NCBI GenBank assembly: GCA_902801425.1
Contig: CADCIQ010000025.1
Location: 1-33,247, forward strand
Direction of reading: 5' to 3'
Length of the DNA: 33,247 bases
DNA from: an uncultured Bacteroidales bacterium
GTDB taxonomy: Bacteria; Bacteroidota; Bacteroidia; Bacteroidales; Bacteroidaceae
In this document: in pieces, positions 1-8,143 of the stretch
Layout: every line of letters starts with the position of its first letter
Position numbering within the stretch: the stretch's first letter is position 1
Program-made: the position numbers and the translations under genes
Notes under the pieces: generated by a model
Seen by the model: the letters and a program-made list of their open reading frames with translations, nothing else
Told to the model about the DNA's origin: nothing
The model's database searches: none

Positions 1-1
1 C

Positions 2-247
2 AAGCGTCTCTTCGAACAGGCAGAGATTGCCGCCTTCAACAGGGATGAACTGTATGACTACCGTGAGAGTCAGAAGGATTTCTGGGACTTGAACAGCGCG
101 ATAGAGACTGCGGAGAAGAAAGGACGGGCTGAAGGCATGAAGGAAGGCATAATAAAAACTGCAAAAAACATGAAAGCAGAAGGCTTGCCTACATCTCTTA
201 TTGCAAAGATGACAGGTCTTTCTGAGGAAGAGATCTGCAATCTCTAA
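2..247 (+). CDS. C-terminal fragment of Rpn/PD-(D/E)XK nuclease-family transposase-like protein
   Basis: An open frame enters from the left edge and ends at the TAA at 245-247, leaving about 81 residues. The visible part is charged and helical. It has an FWDLNSAIETAEKKGRAEG-type stretch followed by KEGIIKTAKNMKAEGLP and a short helix-turn-helix-like tail (SLIAKMTGLSEEEI). This KGxAEGxxEG linker plus a 'the cell learns nothing' type LPxxxIAxxTGLSxEEI tail is known from Bacteroidota Rpn-family/PD-(D/E)XK nuclease transposase-like proteins. The nuclease domain would lie outside the window, so its catalytic residues cannot be checked. The family is inferred from the tail alone. A promoter for the next gene lies 65 bp after the stop, so the two genes are probably separate transcription units. 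Confidence 0.55.
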   Translation, partial: KRLFEQAEIAAFNRDELYDYRESQKDFWDLNSAIETAEKKGRAEGMKEGIIKTAKNMKAEGLPTSLIAKMTGLSEEEICNL

Positions 248-311
248 AGATTGTTATTTTCCAGAAAGTTACAGTATCTCACGTTAAATATTCACTTTTT
301 CTGCGAAAAAA

Positions 312-343
312 TTTGGATGAATGAAAACATTTTTGTATTTTTG
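312..343 (+). promoter_or_regulatory. Bacteroidota-type promoter for the secreted protein at 393
   Basis: TTTG at 312-315 is followed after 20 bp by TATTTTTG at 336-343, matching the known Bacteroidota consensus (TTTG, about 20 bp, TAnnTTTG). Transcription would start near 350, giving a leader of about 40 nt. Confidence 0.7.
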
Positions 344-392
344 TCGCAGAAAGTAATAAACCATAAACTATAACAACTTAAACAGGAAATAT

Positions 393-1142
393 ATGATGAA
401 AAAATTTACTCTTGCAGCTGTGCTTCTGTCTATGAGCCTCTTTGCTTCGGCTCAAACCAAATCTGTAACCGTAAGCTCAATAAATGGTACTAACATGGAG
501 CAATATGATGGTCAGGTTGCAGAAGTCAAGATGAACCGCTATATGTTCACTGGCTGGAATACGGTTAGTTTCCCATTCGACCTCTCTGCCGACAAGGTTA
601 ATGAGTTTTTCGGCAACGACTGCCGTCTGGAGGTTCTTACAGGTATTTCAGGAGACAGCAATGCCATGAAGCTCTATTTCCAGGACGCAAAGTCAGAAGG
701 CATCAAGGCTAACACTCCTTATATCCTTTATTTCACAGGCGAACCACAGAACGTGAAGATTAGTGCAGAATCAACCTTATTTGCTGGTGAATCAAAGGTT
801 TCTTTTTCTTCCAATGGCTATACCGTAAACTTCAATGGTACGGACAAGATCATTAACGGCAACAATATCTACGGCATATTTGCCGCTGACAATGCCGAAT
901 CTAAGTTTGCAAAGATTGAAGGCACAACAGGTTGCTATGCCACCCGTTGCTACATTACCGTAGATGGCGACAAGGATGTGACTTTCATTCCTGTTCACAA
1001 TGAGAAGACTACTACTGCCATTAACAAGGTTTCATCAACTGATAATGACAATGCCAAGGTCTATGATATCAATGGTGTACAGAAGAAGTCTGTCAGCAAG
1101 GGTATCAATATTGTGAAGGGAAAGAAGTTCGCAGTAAAATAA
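393..1142 (+). CDS. secreted hypothetical protein with Bacteroidales C-terminal motif
   Basis: A 249-residue protein of unknown function. Residues 1-21 form a clear signal peptide: Met-Met-Lys-Lys, a hydrophobic core, then a SAQ-type cleavage site. The body is rich in beta-forming, Asn/Gly-containing sequence, with a GWNTVSFPFDLS segment near residue 55 and a 'KANTPYILYF' segment near 105; similar stretches occur in secreted or surface Prevotella proteins. The last 30 residues read VYDINGVQKK...KGINIVKGKKFAVK, resembling the short C-terminal domain many Bacteroidales exported proteins carry, related to but weaker than classic type IX secretion signals. Export is well supported; secretion by a particular system is inference. 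The start could be either of two adjacent ATGs. The last 38 bp overlap the 3' end of the convergent comEC-like gene. Confidence 0.75.
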   Translation: MMKKFTLAAVLLSMSLFASAQTKSVTVSSINGTNMEQYDGQVAEVKMNRYMFTGWNTVSFPFDLSADKVNEFFGNDCRLEVLTGISGDSNAMKLYFQDAKSEGIKANTPYILYFTGEPQNVKISAESTLFAGESKVSFSSNGYTVNFNGTDKIINGNNIYGIFAADNAESKFAKIEGTTGCYATRCYITVDGDKDVTFIPVHNEKTTTAINKVSSTDNDNAKVYDINGVQKKSVSKGINIVKGKKFAVK

Positions 1143-2409
1143 ACGCGATTCTGCTCACACAGAATATAATCACATAGATTATAAGGAGTTGCCAGATATT
1201 GATTTCAATATCTGTAAAGACCGAAAATGGAAGTGCGGTGATATGCTCGAGGAATACGTTCTGAAAGTGTGTCACCGCACTCAGCATATATGCAAGAGCC
1301 TCACTTAGAAGCATAAACGGCAAAAACAAAGAGGCAAGGAATGCAAGTGAGAGACCAACGATAAGCATCGCCGTAACTGATACCACAAGACTGGTCACTA
1401 AACCATAGCAAGGTAATGTATGGAAATAAAACACAACCAATGGTAACACCATTATCTGTGCGGAGAATGATAGCGCAAGACTGCTATATATCCATCTCCA
1501 ACAATTACGAAGGGTAAACCTTGAGGATTTTTCCGTCCAATTACAGTCTTCCTTATATATGAGACTCATCAATATTGGCATATACATGCCAATTCCCAGT
1601 ACAGCGAGATATGACATCTGAAAGCCTATATCGAAAATAGACAAAGGACTTATCATAAGAGTAAGGAAGGCTGTAATAGCGAGTACGGTTATTGTATCAG
1701 TCTTTCTAAACAACATCCTTGACACTCCATATACAGAAAGCATAACAGCAGAACGAACAACTGATGACGACATTCCAACAAGTATGACATAGAGCCAGAT
1801 AGCGAGTAATATGATAAGGGAGATGATATTTCTAAAGATTTGCTCTGATGGCAAAAGCCGCAATAAAAGCCTTACTGCTTTCCGCAATTTGACATTTCTC
1901 TCTACAGGTAGTTTCTCCCACAGCAATTCAGGTATGGCATATACCCATAGCATTGTGCGCATAACCAACCACGAAAGCATAAAATAGATTATTGCGAGAT
2001 GCATTCCTGAAAGCGCAAGTACATGAGATGCTCCCGTCTGCGAATAAACGGTTCTAAGTTGATGACTAATACCAGTTTTATCCCCAAGTACCATAGCATT
2101 GACCACCGCATTCTCATCTCCCGAAATGCCGAAACACACAAATCCATCACTCAATTCTCTTCTCAATGGTTCAAAAGACACAACAAGACCATCGAAATGT
2201 AAAGGCACATCAGCAATCGCCATTCTTATAACACCAACCACGAAAAAGGCGAAGAGAAACACCAACGTGCGCAATCCTTCTCTCTGCAAGAAGATACCTG
2301 CAAGAAACAGGGCTACCAGAAGAATGTATAGTGACGTTAACGACAATTCTGGCGCAACGACACTACCGGCAAATAACCCTATTATGAAAGCAACAGAGAG
2401 AGGACGCAT
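1105..2409 (-). CDS. ComEC/Rec2-family membrane protein, short form
   Basis: A 434-residue polytopic membrane protein. The ComEC/Rec2 competence domain is recognisable by the run GDENAVVNAMVLGDK (near residues 97-111), then TGASHVLALSGMHLAI (near 125-140), followed by many hydrophobic segments. In other bacteria ComEC forms the inner-membrane channel for transforming DNA. This version starts with three or so hydrophobic helices and passes directly into the competence domain; I do not see the soluble OB-fold (DUF4131-like) insert nor a C-terminal metallo-beta-lactamase domain. That makes it much shorter than the usual 650-800 residues. It may be a natural reduced form or a relic. The ATG at 2407-2409 follows an AT-rich repeat region without a clear promoter. 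The 3' end overlaps the gene at 393-1142. Confidence 0.8.
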   Translation of the reverse strand: MRPLSVAFIIGLFAGSVVAPELSLTSLYILLVALFLAGIFLQREGLRTLVFLFAFFVVGVIRMAIADVPLHFDGLVVSFEPLRRELSDGFVCFGISGDENAVVNAMVLGDKTGISHQLRTVYSQTGASHVLALSGMHLAIIYFMLSWLVMRTMLWVYAIPELLWEKLPVERNVKLRKAVRLLLRLLPSEQIFRNIISLIILLAIWLYVILVGMSSSVVRSAVMLSVYGVSRMLFRKTDTITVLAITAFLTLMISPLSIFDIGFQMSYLAVLGIGMYMPILMSLIYKEDCNWTEKSSRFTLRNCWRWIYSSLALSFSAQIMVLPLVVFYFHTLPCYGLVTSLVVSVTAMLIVGLSLAFLASLFLPFMLLSEALAYMLSAVTHFQNVFLEHITALPFSVFTDIEINIWQLLIIYVIIFCVSRIAFILLRTSFPSQY

Positions 2410-2412
2410 AGA

Positions 2413-2585
2413 TATTTACTATTTAACTATTTACTATGTACTATTTTTATTTACTATTTTACTATTTACTATGTACTATTTATTTACAATTTTTTAAATT
2501 TCCTATTTGGTTTTGATTGACGAAAAATAGTACATAAACCCAATAGTACATAAATAGTAATTAGTACATAGCTAAATAGTAAATG
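2413..2585. repeat. AT-rich inverted repeat made of TTTACTAT-like units
   Basis: The intergenic stretch between comEC-like and the FAD gene is almost wholly built from near-tandem TTTACTATTT / TATGTACTATT units on the left (2413-2485) and their complement (AATAGTACATAAATAGTAA type) on the right (2526-2585). The two halves can fold into a long imperfect hairpin. No ORF is present. Its position between two same-direction genes would fit a transcript end or spacer, but no function is shown. Confidence 0.7.
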
Positions 2586-2591
2586 ATATCA

Positions 2592-4160
2592 TTAGTACAT
2601 CTCTGCAACCATATCTGCACAGCGTTCTCCATCTACTCCAGCAGAAACAATGCCTCCTGCATATCCTGCACCTTCACCACAAGGGAAGAGACCACGTATG
2701 GTTACGTGTTGAAGAGTTTCTGCATCACGAGTAATTCTCACCGGTGATGACGTGCGCGTCTCTGTTGCTATCAGACAAGCCTCATTAGTGAGGAAACCGT
2801 GACGCTGCTTGCCAAAGTACTGAAAACCTTGCTGCAACCTACCAGCAACATCCTTAGGCATCCAGAAATGAAGAGGCGAACTTATCAATCCTGGAGCATA
2901 ACTTGACTTTGGAAGATCATAACTGAGTTTGCCCTTGCAGAAATCAGCCATACGCTGAGCAGGAGCCGTCTGACTCATATTTCCTTGTTGCCAGCAGTCT
3001 CTTTCAAGCTGTTCCTGATAGTGCATTACAACAAGCGGATCATTAGCATCACCTTTCGTAATGTCCTCAGGTCTTACTTCTACTACCATACCAGAATTAC
3101 TCCATTTACCTCCACGGTTACTTGGGCTCATACCATTCACAACAAGTTGTTCCTGACCTGTTGCAGCAGGAATGACAAAACCACCAGGACACATACAGAA
3201 AGAATATACTCCCCTACCCTCTACCTGAGTGACAAAAGAATATTCTGCTGCTGGCAGATACTTACCACGACCTTGCTTGTTATGATACTGAATCTGATCA
3301 ATGAGTTGCGAAGGATGCTCAAGACGCACCCCCACGGCAATTCCCTTTGCTTCAATATGTATTCCTGCATGAGCGAGATAACGATATACGTCACGAGCGG
3401 AATGTCCTGTGGCAAGAATGACAGGACCAAGATACGTCTCGTCGGTATCTGTCACAAGATTATGACAAAGAACACCTTCCACTTTCTCTCCCTTGAGAAG
3501 GAGTTCTGTCATCTTTGTCTGAAAATGCACTTCACCACCCGATTTCTTGATCTGCTCTCGCATATTCTCAATGACAAGAGGCAGTTTATCCGTACCTATA
3601 TGCGGATGTGCATCTGCAAGAATATTGGTAGAAGCACCAAACTGACAGAACACATTAAGGATCTTCTCTATATTGCCACGTTTCTTGCTACGGGTATAAA
3701 GTTTACCATCACTATATGCCCCGGCTCCTCCTTCTCCGAAACAATAGTTTGATTCATCATTCACCTTCTGCTCAGACTTAATACGGGCAAGATCCTTCTT
3801 ACGCTCACGCACATCCTTTCCACGCTCAATGACAATAGGACGAAGACCATGCTCTATAAGACGAAGGGCAGCAAAAAGTCCGGCAGGACCTTCACCAACC
3901 ACGATAACAGGCTTGCCATTGCTCACATCTGGATATTCTGTCACAGTATATGCAAGGTCGGCAGGTTCCTCATTTACGTATGTACGCACGGTGAGATTAA
4001 CATAGACCTGACGCTGACGAGCGTCTATGCTACGACGAACTATACGAATAGCCTTAATGGTACGTGCATCAATGCCCTTCTCTTCAGAGATATGATTGAT
4101 GATAAGCGATGAATCCGAGGCAATCTGAGGCAATACGCGAAGTTGAATGTCTTGTATCAT
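2592..4160 (-). CDS. NAD(P)/FAD-dependent oxidoreductase (COG2509-type)
   Basis: A 522-residue cytosolic flavoprotein. An N-terminal region of about 85 residues, starting MIQDIQLRV and containing a KAIRIVRRSIDAR stretch, precedes a Rossmann FAD site VVGEGPAGLFAALRL (near residues 91-105) ending in the expected acidic residue (VIERG). Further typical parts are CFGEGGAGAYSDGKLYTR, an ATGHSARD segment (near 250), and a C-terminal GEGAGYAGGIVSAGVDG motif that contacts the flavin. This layout matches the 'uncharacterized FAD-dependent dehydrogenase' family COG2509, whose substrate is not established. Length is usual for the family. The tRNA-Asp terminator lies upstream, so transcription probably starts between 4161 and 4218, though no consensus promoter is visible there. 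Confidence 0.88.
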   Translation of the reverse strand: MIQDIQLRVLPQIASDSSLIINHISEEKGIDARTIKAIRIVRRSIDARQRQVYVNLTVRTYVNEEPADLAYTVTEYPDVSNGKPVIVVGEGPAGLFAALRLIEHGLRPIVIERGKDVRERKKDLARIKSEQKVNDESNYCFGEGGAGAYSDGKLYTRSKKRGNIEKILNVFCQFGASTNILADAHPHIGTDKLPLVIENMREQIKKSGGEVHFQTKMTELLLKGEKVEGVLCHNLVTDTDETYLGPVILATGHSARDVYRYLAHAGIHIEAKGIAVGVRLEHPSQLIDQIQYHNKQGRGKYLPAAEYSFVTQVEGRGVYSFCMCPGGFVIPAATGQEQLVVNGMSPSNRGGKWSNSGMVVEVRPEDITKGDANDPLVVMHYQEQLERDCWQQGNMSQTAPAQRMADFCKGKLSYDLPKSSYAPGLISSPLHFWMPKDVAGRLQQGFQYFGKQRHGFLTNEACLIATETRTSSPVRITRDAETLQHVTIRGLFPCGEGAGYAGGIVSAGVDGERCADMVAEMY

Positions 4161-4163
4161 ATT

Positions 4164-4195
4164 ATGTACAATTTACTATTTACAATGTACAATGT
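4164..4195. repeat. short TTTACTATTTACAATGTACAAT-type AT repeat
   Basis: A stretch of TATGTACAATTTACTATT and TACAATGTACAAT units just upstream of the FAD gene. It is related in sequence style to the repeat at 2413-2585 but without a clear opposite arm. Confidence 0.5.
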
Positions 4196-4217
4196 TTATA
4201 CAATTTTGTAAAAACGG

Positions 4218-4249
4218 AAAAAGGTTCTCACATTTCTGTAAGAACCTTT
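4218..4249 (-). terminator. Rho-independent terminator of the tRNA-Asp pair
   Basis: Reading the minus strand, AAAGGTTCT (4249-4241) pairs with AGAACCTTT (4228-4220) across a 12-nt loop and is followed by T residues. It starts 2 nt after the 3' end of the downstream tRNA gene. Confidence 0.75.
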
Positions 4250-4250
4250 G

Positions 4251-4324
4251 CGGTGCGTACGAGGCTCGAACTCGTGACCTCCAGCGTGACAGGCTGGCAT
4301 TCTAACCAACTGAACTAACGCACC
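4251..4324 (-). tRNA. tRNA-Asp(GTC), second copy in transcription order
   Basis: A 74-nt cloverleaf on the minus strand. The acceptor stem GGTGCGT pairs with ACGCACC, the discriminator is G, and the anticodon stem CCAGC/GCTGG holds the loop CTGTCAC with anticodon GTC (Asp). The T loop contains TTCGAGC. The CCA end is not encoded. It is identical in sequence to the copy at 4354-4427 and lies 29 bp downstream of it. Confidence 0.96.
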
Positions 4325-4353
4325 AGTTTTGCTTCCAGATTTACGATTTGTGG

Positions 4354-4427
4354 CGGTGCGTACGAGGCTCGAACTCGTGACCTCCAGCGTGACAGGCTGG
4401 CATTCTAACCAACTGAACTAACGCACC
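4354..4427 (-). tRNA. tRNA-Asp(GTC), first copy in transcription order
   Basis: Same 74-nt cloverleaf as the neighbouring copy: acceptor GGTGCGT/ACGCACC, anticodon loop CTGTCAC with anticodon GTC, discriminator G, no encoded CCA. The shared promoter at 4455-4486 would start the transcript about 20 nt upstream of the mature 5' end. Confidence 0.96.
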
Positions 4428-4454
4428 AAAATCGTTATTTCTTTTTAGCGAGTG

Positions 4455-4486
4455 CAAAGGTAGGCATTTTTTCTGAATCCTCCAAA
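4455..4486 (-). promoter_or_regulatory. promoter for tandem tRNA-Asp genes
   Basis: On the minus strand TTTG (4486-4483), a 20-bp gap, then TACCTTTG (4462-4455) match the Bacteroidota promoter consensus exactly. It sits directly after the GNAT stop codon. Confidence 0.85.
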
Positions 4487-4492
4487 TTTTTC

Positions 4493-5005
4493 TCAATCTT
4501 TTTTCAAAAAAAGTTGAAAAATGACAGAATTTGAATAGGAATTTGCATTTTTGAACCAATTATTGAGAATTGATGCACGATTGAAGCCTATCTTATCAAA
4601 AACCTTACAACAAGGCTCATTGTCCTCTGAAATGAAAGCATAAATCTGATCTAAAAGTCCAATTCTGCTTGCATACTCAACTAATAATTGCGCAGCTTTG
4701 ATTGCATATCCATGACTACGGAAGTCTTTTGCTATGATAAGTCCGATTTCCGCACGACGATGACGTGCATCAAAGTTGAATATATCTGCAAGTCCTATGA
4801 CCATTTGCTCATCACTATCATCACATACCACAAGACGCACTTGCTGATCAATAGTGAGGTCACAATGCTGATTGGCGATATAGTCGCGCAAGACATAGCG
4901 AGAAAATGGTGCGCTCATGTTAGAGTATTCCCAATCATCGAGATTATTCTCTATGGCATAAAGCTGTTCCAGATCCTCAGGTTCAAGTGCTCGAAGTTTA
5001 AGCAT
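4493..5005 (-). CDS. GNAT-family N-acetyltransferase
   Basis: A 170-residue cytosolic acetyltransferase of the RimJ/SpeG-like branch of the GNAT superfamily. It opens with the typical LKLRALEPEDLEQLYAIEN segment. A VIGLADIFNFD beta strand and RRAEIGLIIAKDFRSHGYA (near residues 88-106) contain the acetyl-CoA pyrophosphate-binding Q/R-x-x-G-x-A-like loop, here RSHGYA. The tail has NEPCCKVFDKIGFN, the conserved GNAT motif B. Length is normal. The acceptor substrate (polyamine or protein N-terminus) cannot be told from sequence. It starts 2 bp after the stop of the small membrane protein gene, so the two are surely co-transcribed at the end of the recR-side operon. Confidence 0.85.
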   Translation of the reverse strand: MLKLRALEPEDLEQLYAIENNLDDWEYSNMSAPFSRYVLRDYIANQHCDLTIDQQVRLVVCDDSDEQMVIGLADIFNFDARHRRAEIGLIIAKDFRSHGYAIKAAQLLVEYASRIGLLDQIYAFISEDNEPCCKVFDKIGFNRASILNNWFKNANSYSNSVIFQLFLKKD

Positions 5006-5007
5006 AT

Positions 5008-5244
5008 CTATTCTTCAGGATTTTTGTCTTTCTTACGAAAAATGAACGGGATGCACAGAAGCAGCATTATAGCCAGATATCCTGCCCCCGTATAATCATA
5101 GATAAAATAGACAACGGCATCTATCAGCAACGTGATTGCCCACAGGGAAATGCGATAGAGTGCATTGTTGCGAAGCCACTTCAAACAAGCATAGATAGCA
5201 ACGAGTGAGAGGGCAAGAGAAAAAATCTGAATGTAGTATAACAC
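5008..5244 (-). CDS. small hypothetical membrane protein
   Basis: A 78-residue protein with three hydrophobic stretches, near residues 3-22, 31-50 and 53-69, and a basic-acidic cytosolic tail (RKKDKNPEE). I do not recognise the family. It is packed between recR (36 bp upstream) and the GNAT gene (2 bp downstream) on the same strand, which supports it being a real, translated gene. Nothing in the sequence shows a function. Confidence 0.65.
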   Translation of the reverse strand: MLYYIQIFSLALSLVAIYACLKWLRNNALYRISLWAITLLIDAVVYFIYDYTGAGYLAIMLLLCIPFIFRKKDKNPEE

Positions 5245-5280
5245 GATAATTACGAATTATAAATTACTAATTACCTTTCT

Positions 5281-5880
5281 TTATTCAAAAGGTACACGAT
5301 TTACGATAGAACGACCGAGGGTGAGCTCATCGGTGTACTCAAGTTCATCACCGACACTTATTCCTCTGGCAATGACACTAAGCTTCACATCAAATTGCTG
5401 GAGACGCTTAGAAATATAAAAGTTGGTGGTATCACCTTCCATAGTACTTGCAAGAGCAAAAATCACCTCCTTCACTTCTCCTGTGGACACTCGCTCTACA
5501 AGAGAATCAATTTCAATATCCGATGGTCCAATTCCATCCATTGGCGAAATAACACCTCCAAGCACATGATAAAGACCATGAAACTGCTGAGTATTCTCAA
5601 CAGCCATCACATCCTGTACATTCTCAACAACACAAACAATGCTCGGATCTCTGCGACAATCAGAACAGATAGTACAGACATCGGTATCAGAAATGTTATG
5701 ACAGACACGACAATGCTTTATCTCACGCCTCATCTGCGTAAGCGCACCTGTAAACTCGTCCATAAACTCATTATCCTGACGAAGCATGTACAGTACAAGT
5801 CGGAGTGCGGTTTTTCTTCCAACACCAGGAAGGCGCGAGAACTGATTAACCGCATTATCGAGTAACCTTGATGGTAACAT
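5281..5880 (-). CDS. recR: recombination mediator RecR
   Basis: A 199-residue protein with the full RecR layout. The N-terminal helix-hairpin-helix is seen in [14 protein letters not shown] (residues 15-28). A four-cysteine zinc site has C57-x2-C60 and C69-x2-C72. The Toprim domain begins at IVCVVEN with the conserved Glu in [12 protein letters not shown], and the C-terminal [11 protein letters not shown] segment follows. RecR, with RecO/RecF, loads RecA on SSB-coated gaps during repair. Length is standard (about 200). It starts 4 bp after the glycosidase stop, so it is probably translated from the long ileS-side transcript. Confidence 0.97.
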   Translation of the reverse strand: MLPSRLLDNAVNQFSRLPGVGRKTALRLVLYMLRQDNEFMDEFTGALTQMRREIKHCRVCHNISDTDVCTICSDCRRDPSIVCVVENVQDVMAVENTQQFHGLYHVLGGVISPMDGIGPSDIEIDSLVERVSTGEVKEVIFALASTMEGDTTNFYISKRLQQFDVKLSVIARGISVGDELEYTDELTLGRSIVNRVPFE

Positions 5881-5884
5881 CCTA

Positions 5885-8143
5885 TTATTGCATTTTATTT
5901 AGACCTTCCCAACGAACATTCCATTTCCCGTTCTGCGGAAAGCCTGGATTCTTAATATTCTTACATCCATCCCAACCGGCACACATCATGGCTATTGCAT
6001 CAAGCAAAGCCCCATTGCCAGGCAGATATACACGCAGTCGTTTCGACTCCTGATAGTTATGACCGGAAACGAGATACCTGTTCTTTTCCTCATCAAGAAG
6101 AAGGGCACGGATAGCCGTCTCACCATCTCCAAGTCGAGCGGCACACATAGCTATCATTCCATAATCCCAGCCCCATGTAGTTGCCCAGTTCCAGTTATCC
6201 ATCACCCATGAAAGAGTGCGTTTCATCTTCTCTCTATCATAGAGACCATAGTCTGGAAGAAGTCCACAAGCACCAAGCACAGCCGGATGATCTGAACGGC
6301 ATTTAAGATAGAACTCCTCCGCAGTAAGTTGTTTCTTTCCAGTATCTCCTCCATAATTGAATGGATCGAAAGAATCTGTAGGAGAACACCCTGAAACACT
6401 ATCAGCAATGAAAGGCTGAGTTGGAAGTCCTGCTGTATATATTCCATCATGCTCAGGAAGAGGAGCCATACTCCTCATTATCTCATCCCATTCATTATTT
6501 CGAGTTAATCCCTGACGCTCACGCCATTTTTGAGCAACAGTAAGACCATACACGAAATATGCCTGTTCGAAAGGATGGCAATATGAGAAATCCTTTGACA
6601 TTGATTCCTGCATAGCCGTCTGTCCATAGAGACGAATTTCACCATTCTTCTGACATGACTTTGCAAAATCAGCAATAAACATAGCCGTTTCCTCAACGTA
6701 CTTCCCATAAGCCTTGAGAGTCTCGTACTGCCTTTTCACAGAATCATCCCTTTCAGAAGCATGACGATATAGTTCCTCCGCCATATATATATAATGTGGC
6801 TGTTGCCATGTAAGGAATGAACCGACATTGGAAGGAGCCTCACCAGCTTCATTATCTGTCATCTTCATCCAACGCACGCCCTTGAATCCCTGACGCTCGG
6901 CTATCTCCTTTGCCTTTGGATATGCCCTAGAGCTATACCAGCCATCCAACATTTCCTTTAACACCTCTGGACGATTCCAAAGCGAGAAATCAATGGTATG
7001 CCACCAAGTCATCTCAAGATGCGGACGACCATACCATGAATTATACGTAAGACCAGTTTCCTGTGGCGGATCATCATTTGCACAGTTTATATAGGTAAGG
7101 TATTGAGACAATACAGTTCTGCGTTCAAGTTCCTTTGCCCTCGGCTCTGTACAAGCTCCGAAATCTACAAATGCGCCTTTCTCCCACCACTCATTCCACG
7201 CTTCCTTGACAGTATTCAGCAACGAATTAAAATCCAAGCCAACGATTTTAACATCATCATTGAAATATTCAACACCAAAAGACAAGCAATCTCCTTTCGT
7301 TTCAAGCAAATAGGAATGTAATCCATGTTGTCTTAACGATGCTTTTCCTTCCCATGTCACACCCACATAATAGCACGTACCATCAAGCCTATGCATGATA
7401 ATTGCCCAATCCTTTCCCTTTTCTATGATCTCGGAATTATGCTTTCCATCACTTCCGAAATCTGAAGCGAAATCGGAATGCTTTCCTGTGGGATATGGCA
7501 ACGTAATACACACAGAAGCCTTTCCTTTTGAAAGAAGTCTTGAATTTATACGAGAAATCAAATGATTACCATATTGCATACAAGCTGTCGTAACATTCAC
7601 TTTCTCTCCCAATGCCCTATACGATGATGTTATTACACCATTATACAAATCCAGTTCCTGATTTATATCAGCAATCTTGCTAAGAGGAATCTGCTTATTA
7701 TTCTCCTTTATAACAAGAGCTACATTACCCAAGTTAAGGCGATGAGGGTTCACACGATAGTATTCCGTAGCCCTCTTATTACGACCTTCCGCCTTATACT
7801 CAACTGCATACACCTCCTTATGCCCATGCCCAAGATCCATCGTCCTATAAGTCTCTTCAACTTTAAGACTATCTTCATTGGGAAAAGAATGCCATCCCCA
7901 ATCAGACATAGCACATAAAGGTACTCCATCCTTATAGTCAAAAGGATAGGATTGTAATCCTGTCACATCAACCGTTGTCACAAAATGACCATTGCCTACG
8001 CTAAGAGAACTTAGCGGATCGGCAGAAGTCACCTTAGGGTTGTGGCGAGATAGAACGGATTTTCGGTCTATCTTCTGGGCGAGCGAAGAGCTCGTCACGA
8101 GTAATGCGAGGAGCAGAGTCAGTTTTAAGCGAATCTTTTCCAT
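5885..8143 (-). CDS. secreted six-hairpin glycosidase-like protein
   Basis: I take the ATG at 8141-8143, giving 752 residues, because it is followed at once by a clean signal peptide ([20 protein letters not shown], then LAQ); the longer frame reaching 8194 adds residues that would bury it. The mature protein has an N-terminal beta-rich part ([15 protein letters not shown] near residue 50) and a large helical part with [28 protein letters not shown] and [14 protein letters not shown] segments. These resemble (alpha/alpha)6-barrel enzymes of the GH65/GH15-like type in Bacteroidota; the acidic residues of such motifs are plausible catalysts but I cannot assign them. Substrate unknown. Its first 109 bp lie inside the 3' end of the DUF4296 gene in another frame, so translation is likely coupled. 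Confidence 0.65.
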   Translation of the reverse strand: MEKIRLKLTLLLALLVTSSSLAQKIDRKSVLSRHNPKVTSADPLSSLSVGNGHFVTTVDVTGLQSYPFDYKDGVPLCAMSDWGWHSFPNEDSLKVEETYRTMDLGHGHKEVYAVEYKAEGRNKRATEYYRVNPHRLNLGNVALVIKENNKQIPLSKIADINQELDLYNGVITSSYRALGEKVNVTTACMQYGNHLISRINSRLLSKGKASVCITLPYPTGKHSDFASDFGSDGKHNSEIIEKGKDWAIIMHRLDGTCYYVGVTWEGKASLRQHGLHSYLLETKGDCLSFGVEYFNDDVKIVGLDFNSLLNTVKEAWNEWWEKGAFVDFGACTEPRAKELERRTVLSQYLTYINCANDDPPQETGLTYNSWYGRPHLEMTWWHTIDFSLWNRPEVLKEMLDGWYSSRAYPKAKEIAERQGFKGVRWMKMTDNEAGEAPSNVGSFLTWQQPHYIYMAEELYRHASERDDSVKRQYETLKAYGKYVEETAMFIADFAKSCQKNGEIRLYGQTAMQESMSKDFSYCHPFEQAYFVYGLTVAQKWRERQGLTRNNEWDEIMRSMAPLPEHDGIYTAGLPTQPFIADSVSGCSPTDSFDPFNYGGDTGKKQLTAEEFYLKCRSDHPAVLGACGLLPDYGLYDREKMKRTLSWVMDNWNWATTWGWDYGMIAMCAARLGDGETAIRALLLDEEKNRYLVSGHNYQESKRLRVYLPGNGALLDAIAMMCAGWDGCKNIKNPGFPQNGKWNVRWEGLNKMQ

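Noticed and set aside
4161-4217. Promoter for the FAD-dependent oxidoreductase
   Set aside because: AT-rich words occur but none fits TAnnTTTG with a TTTG at the right distance on the minus strand.
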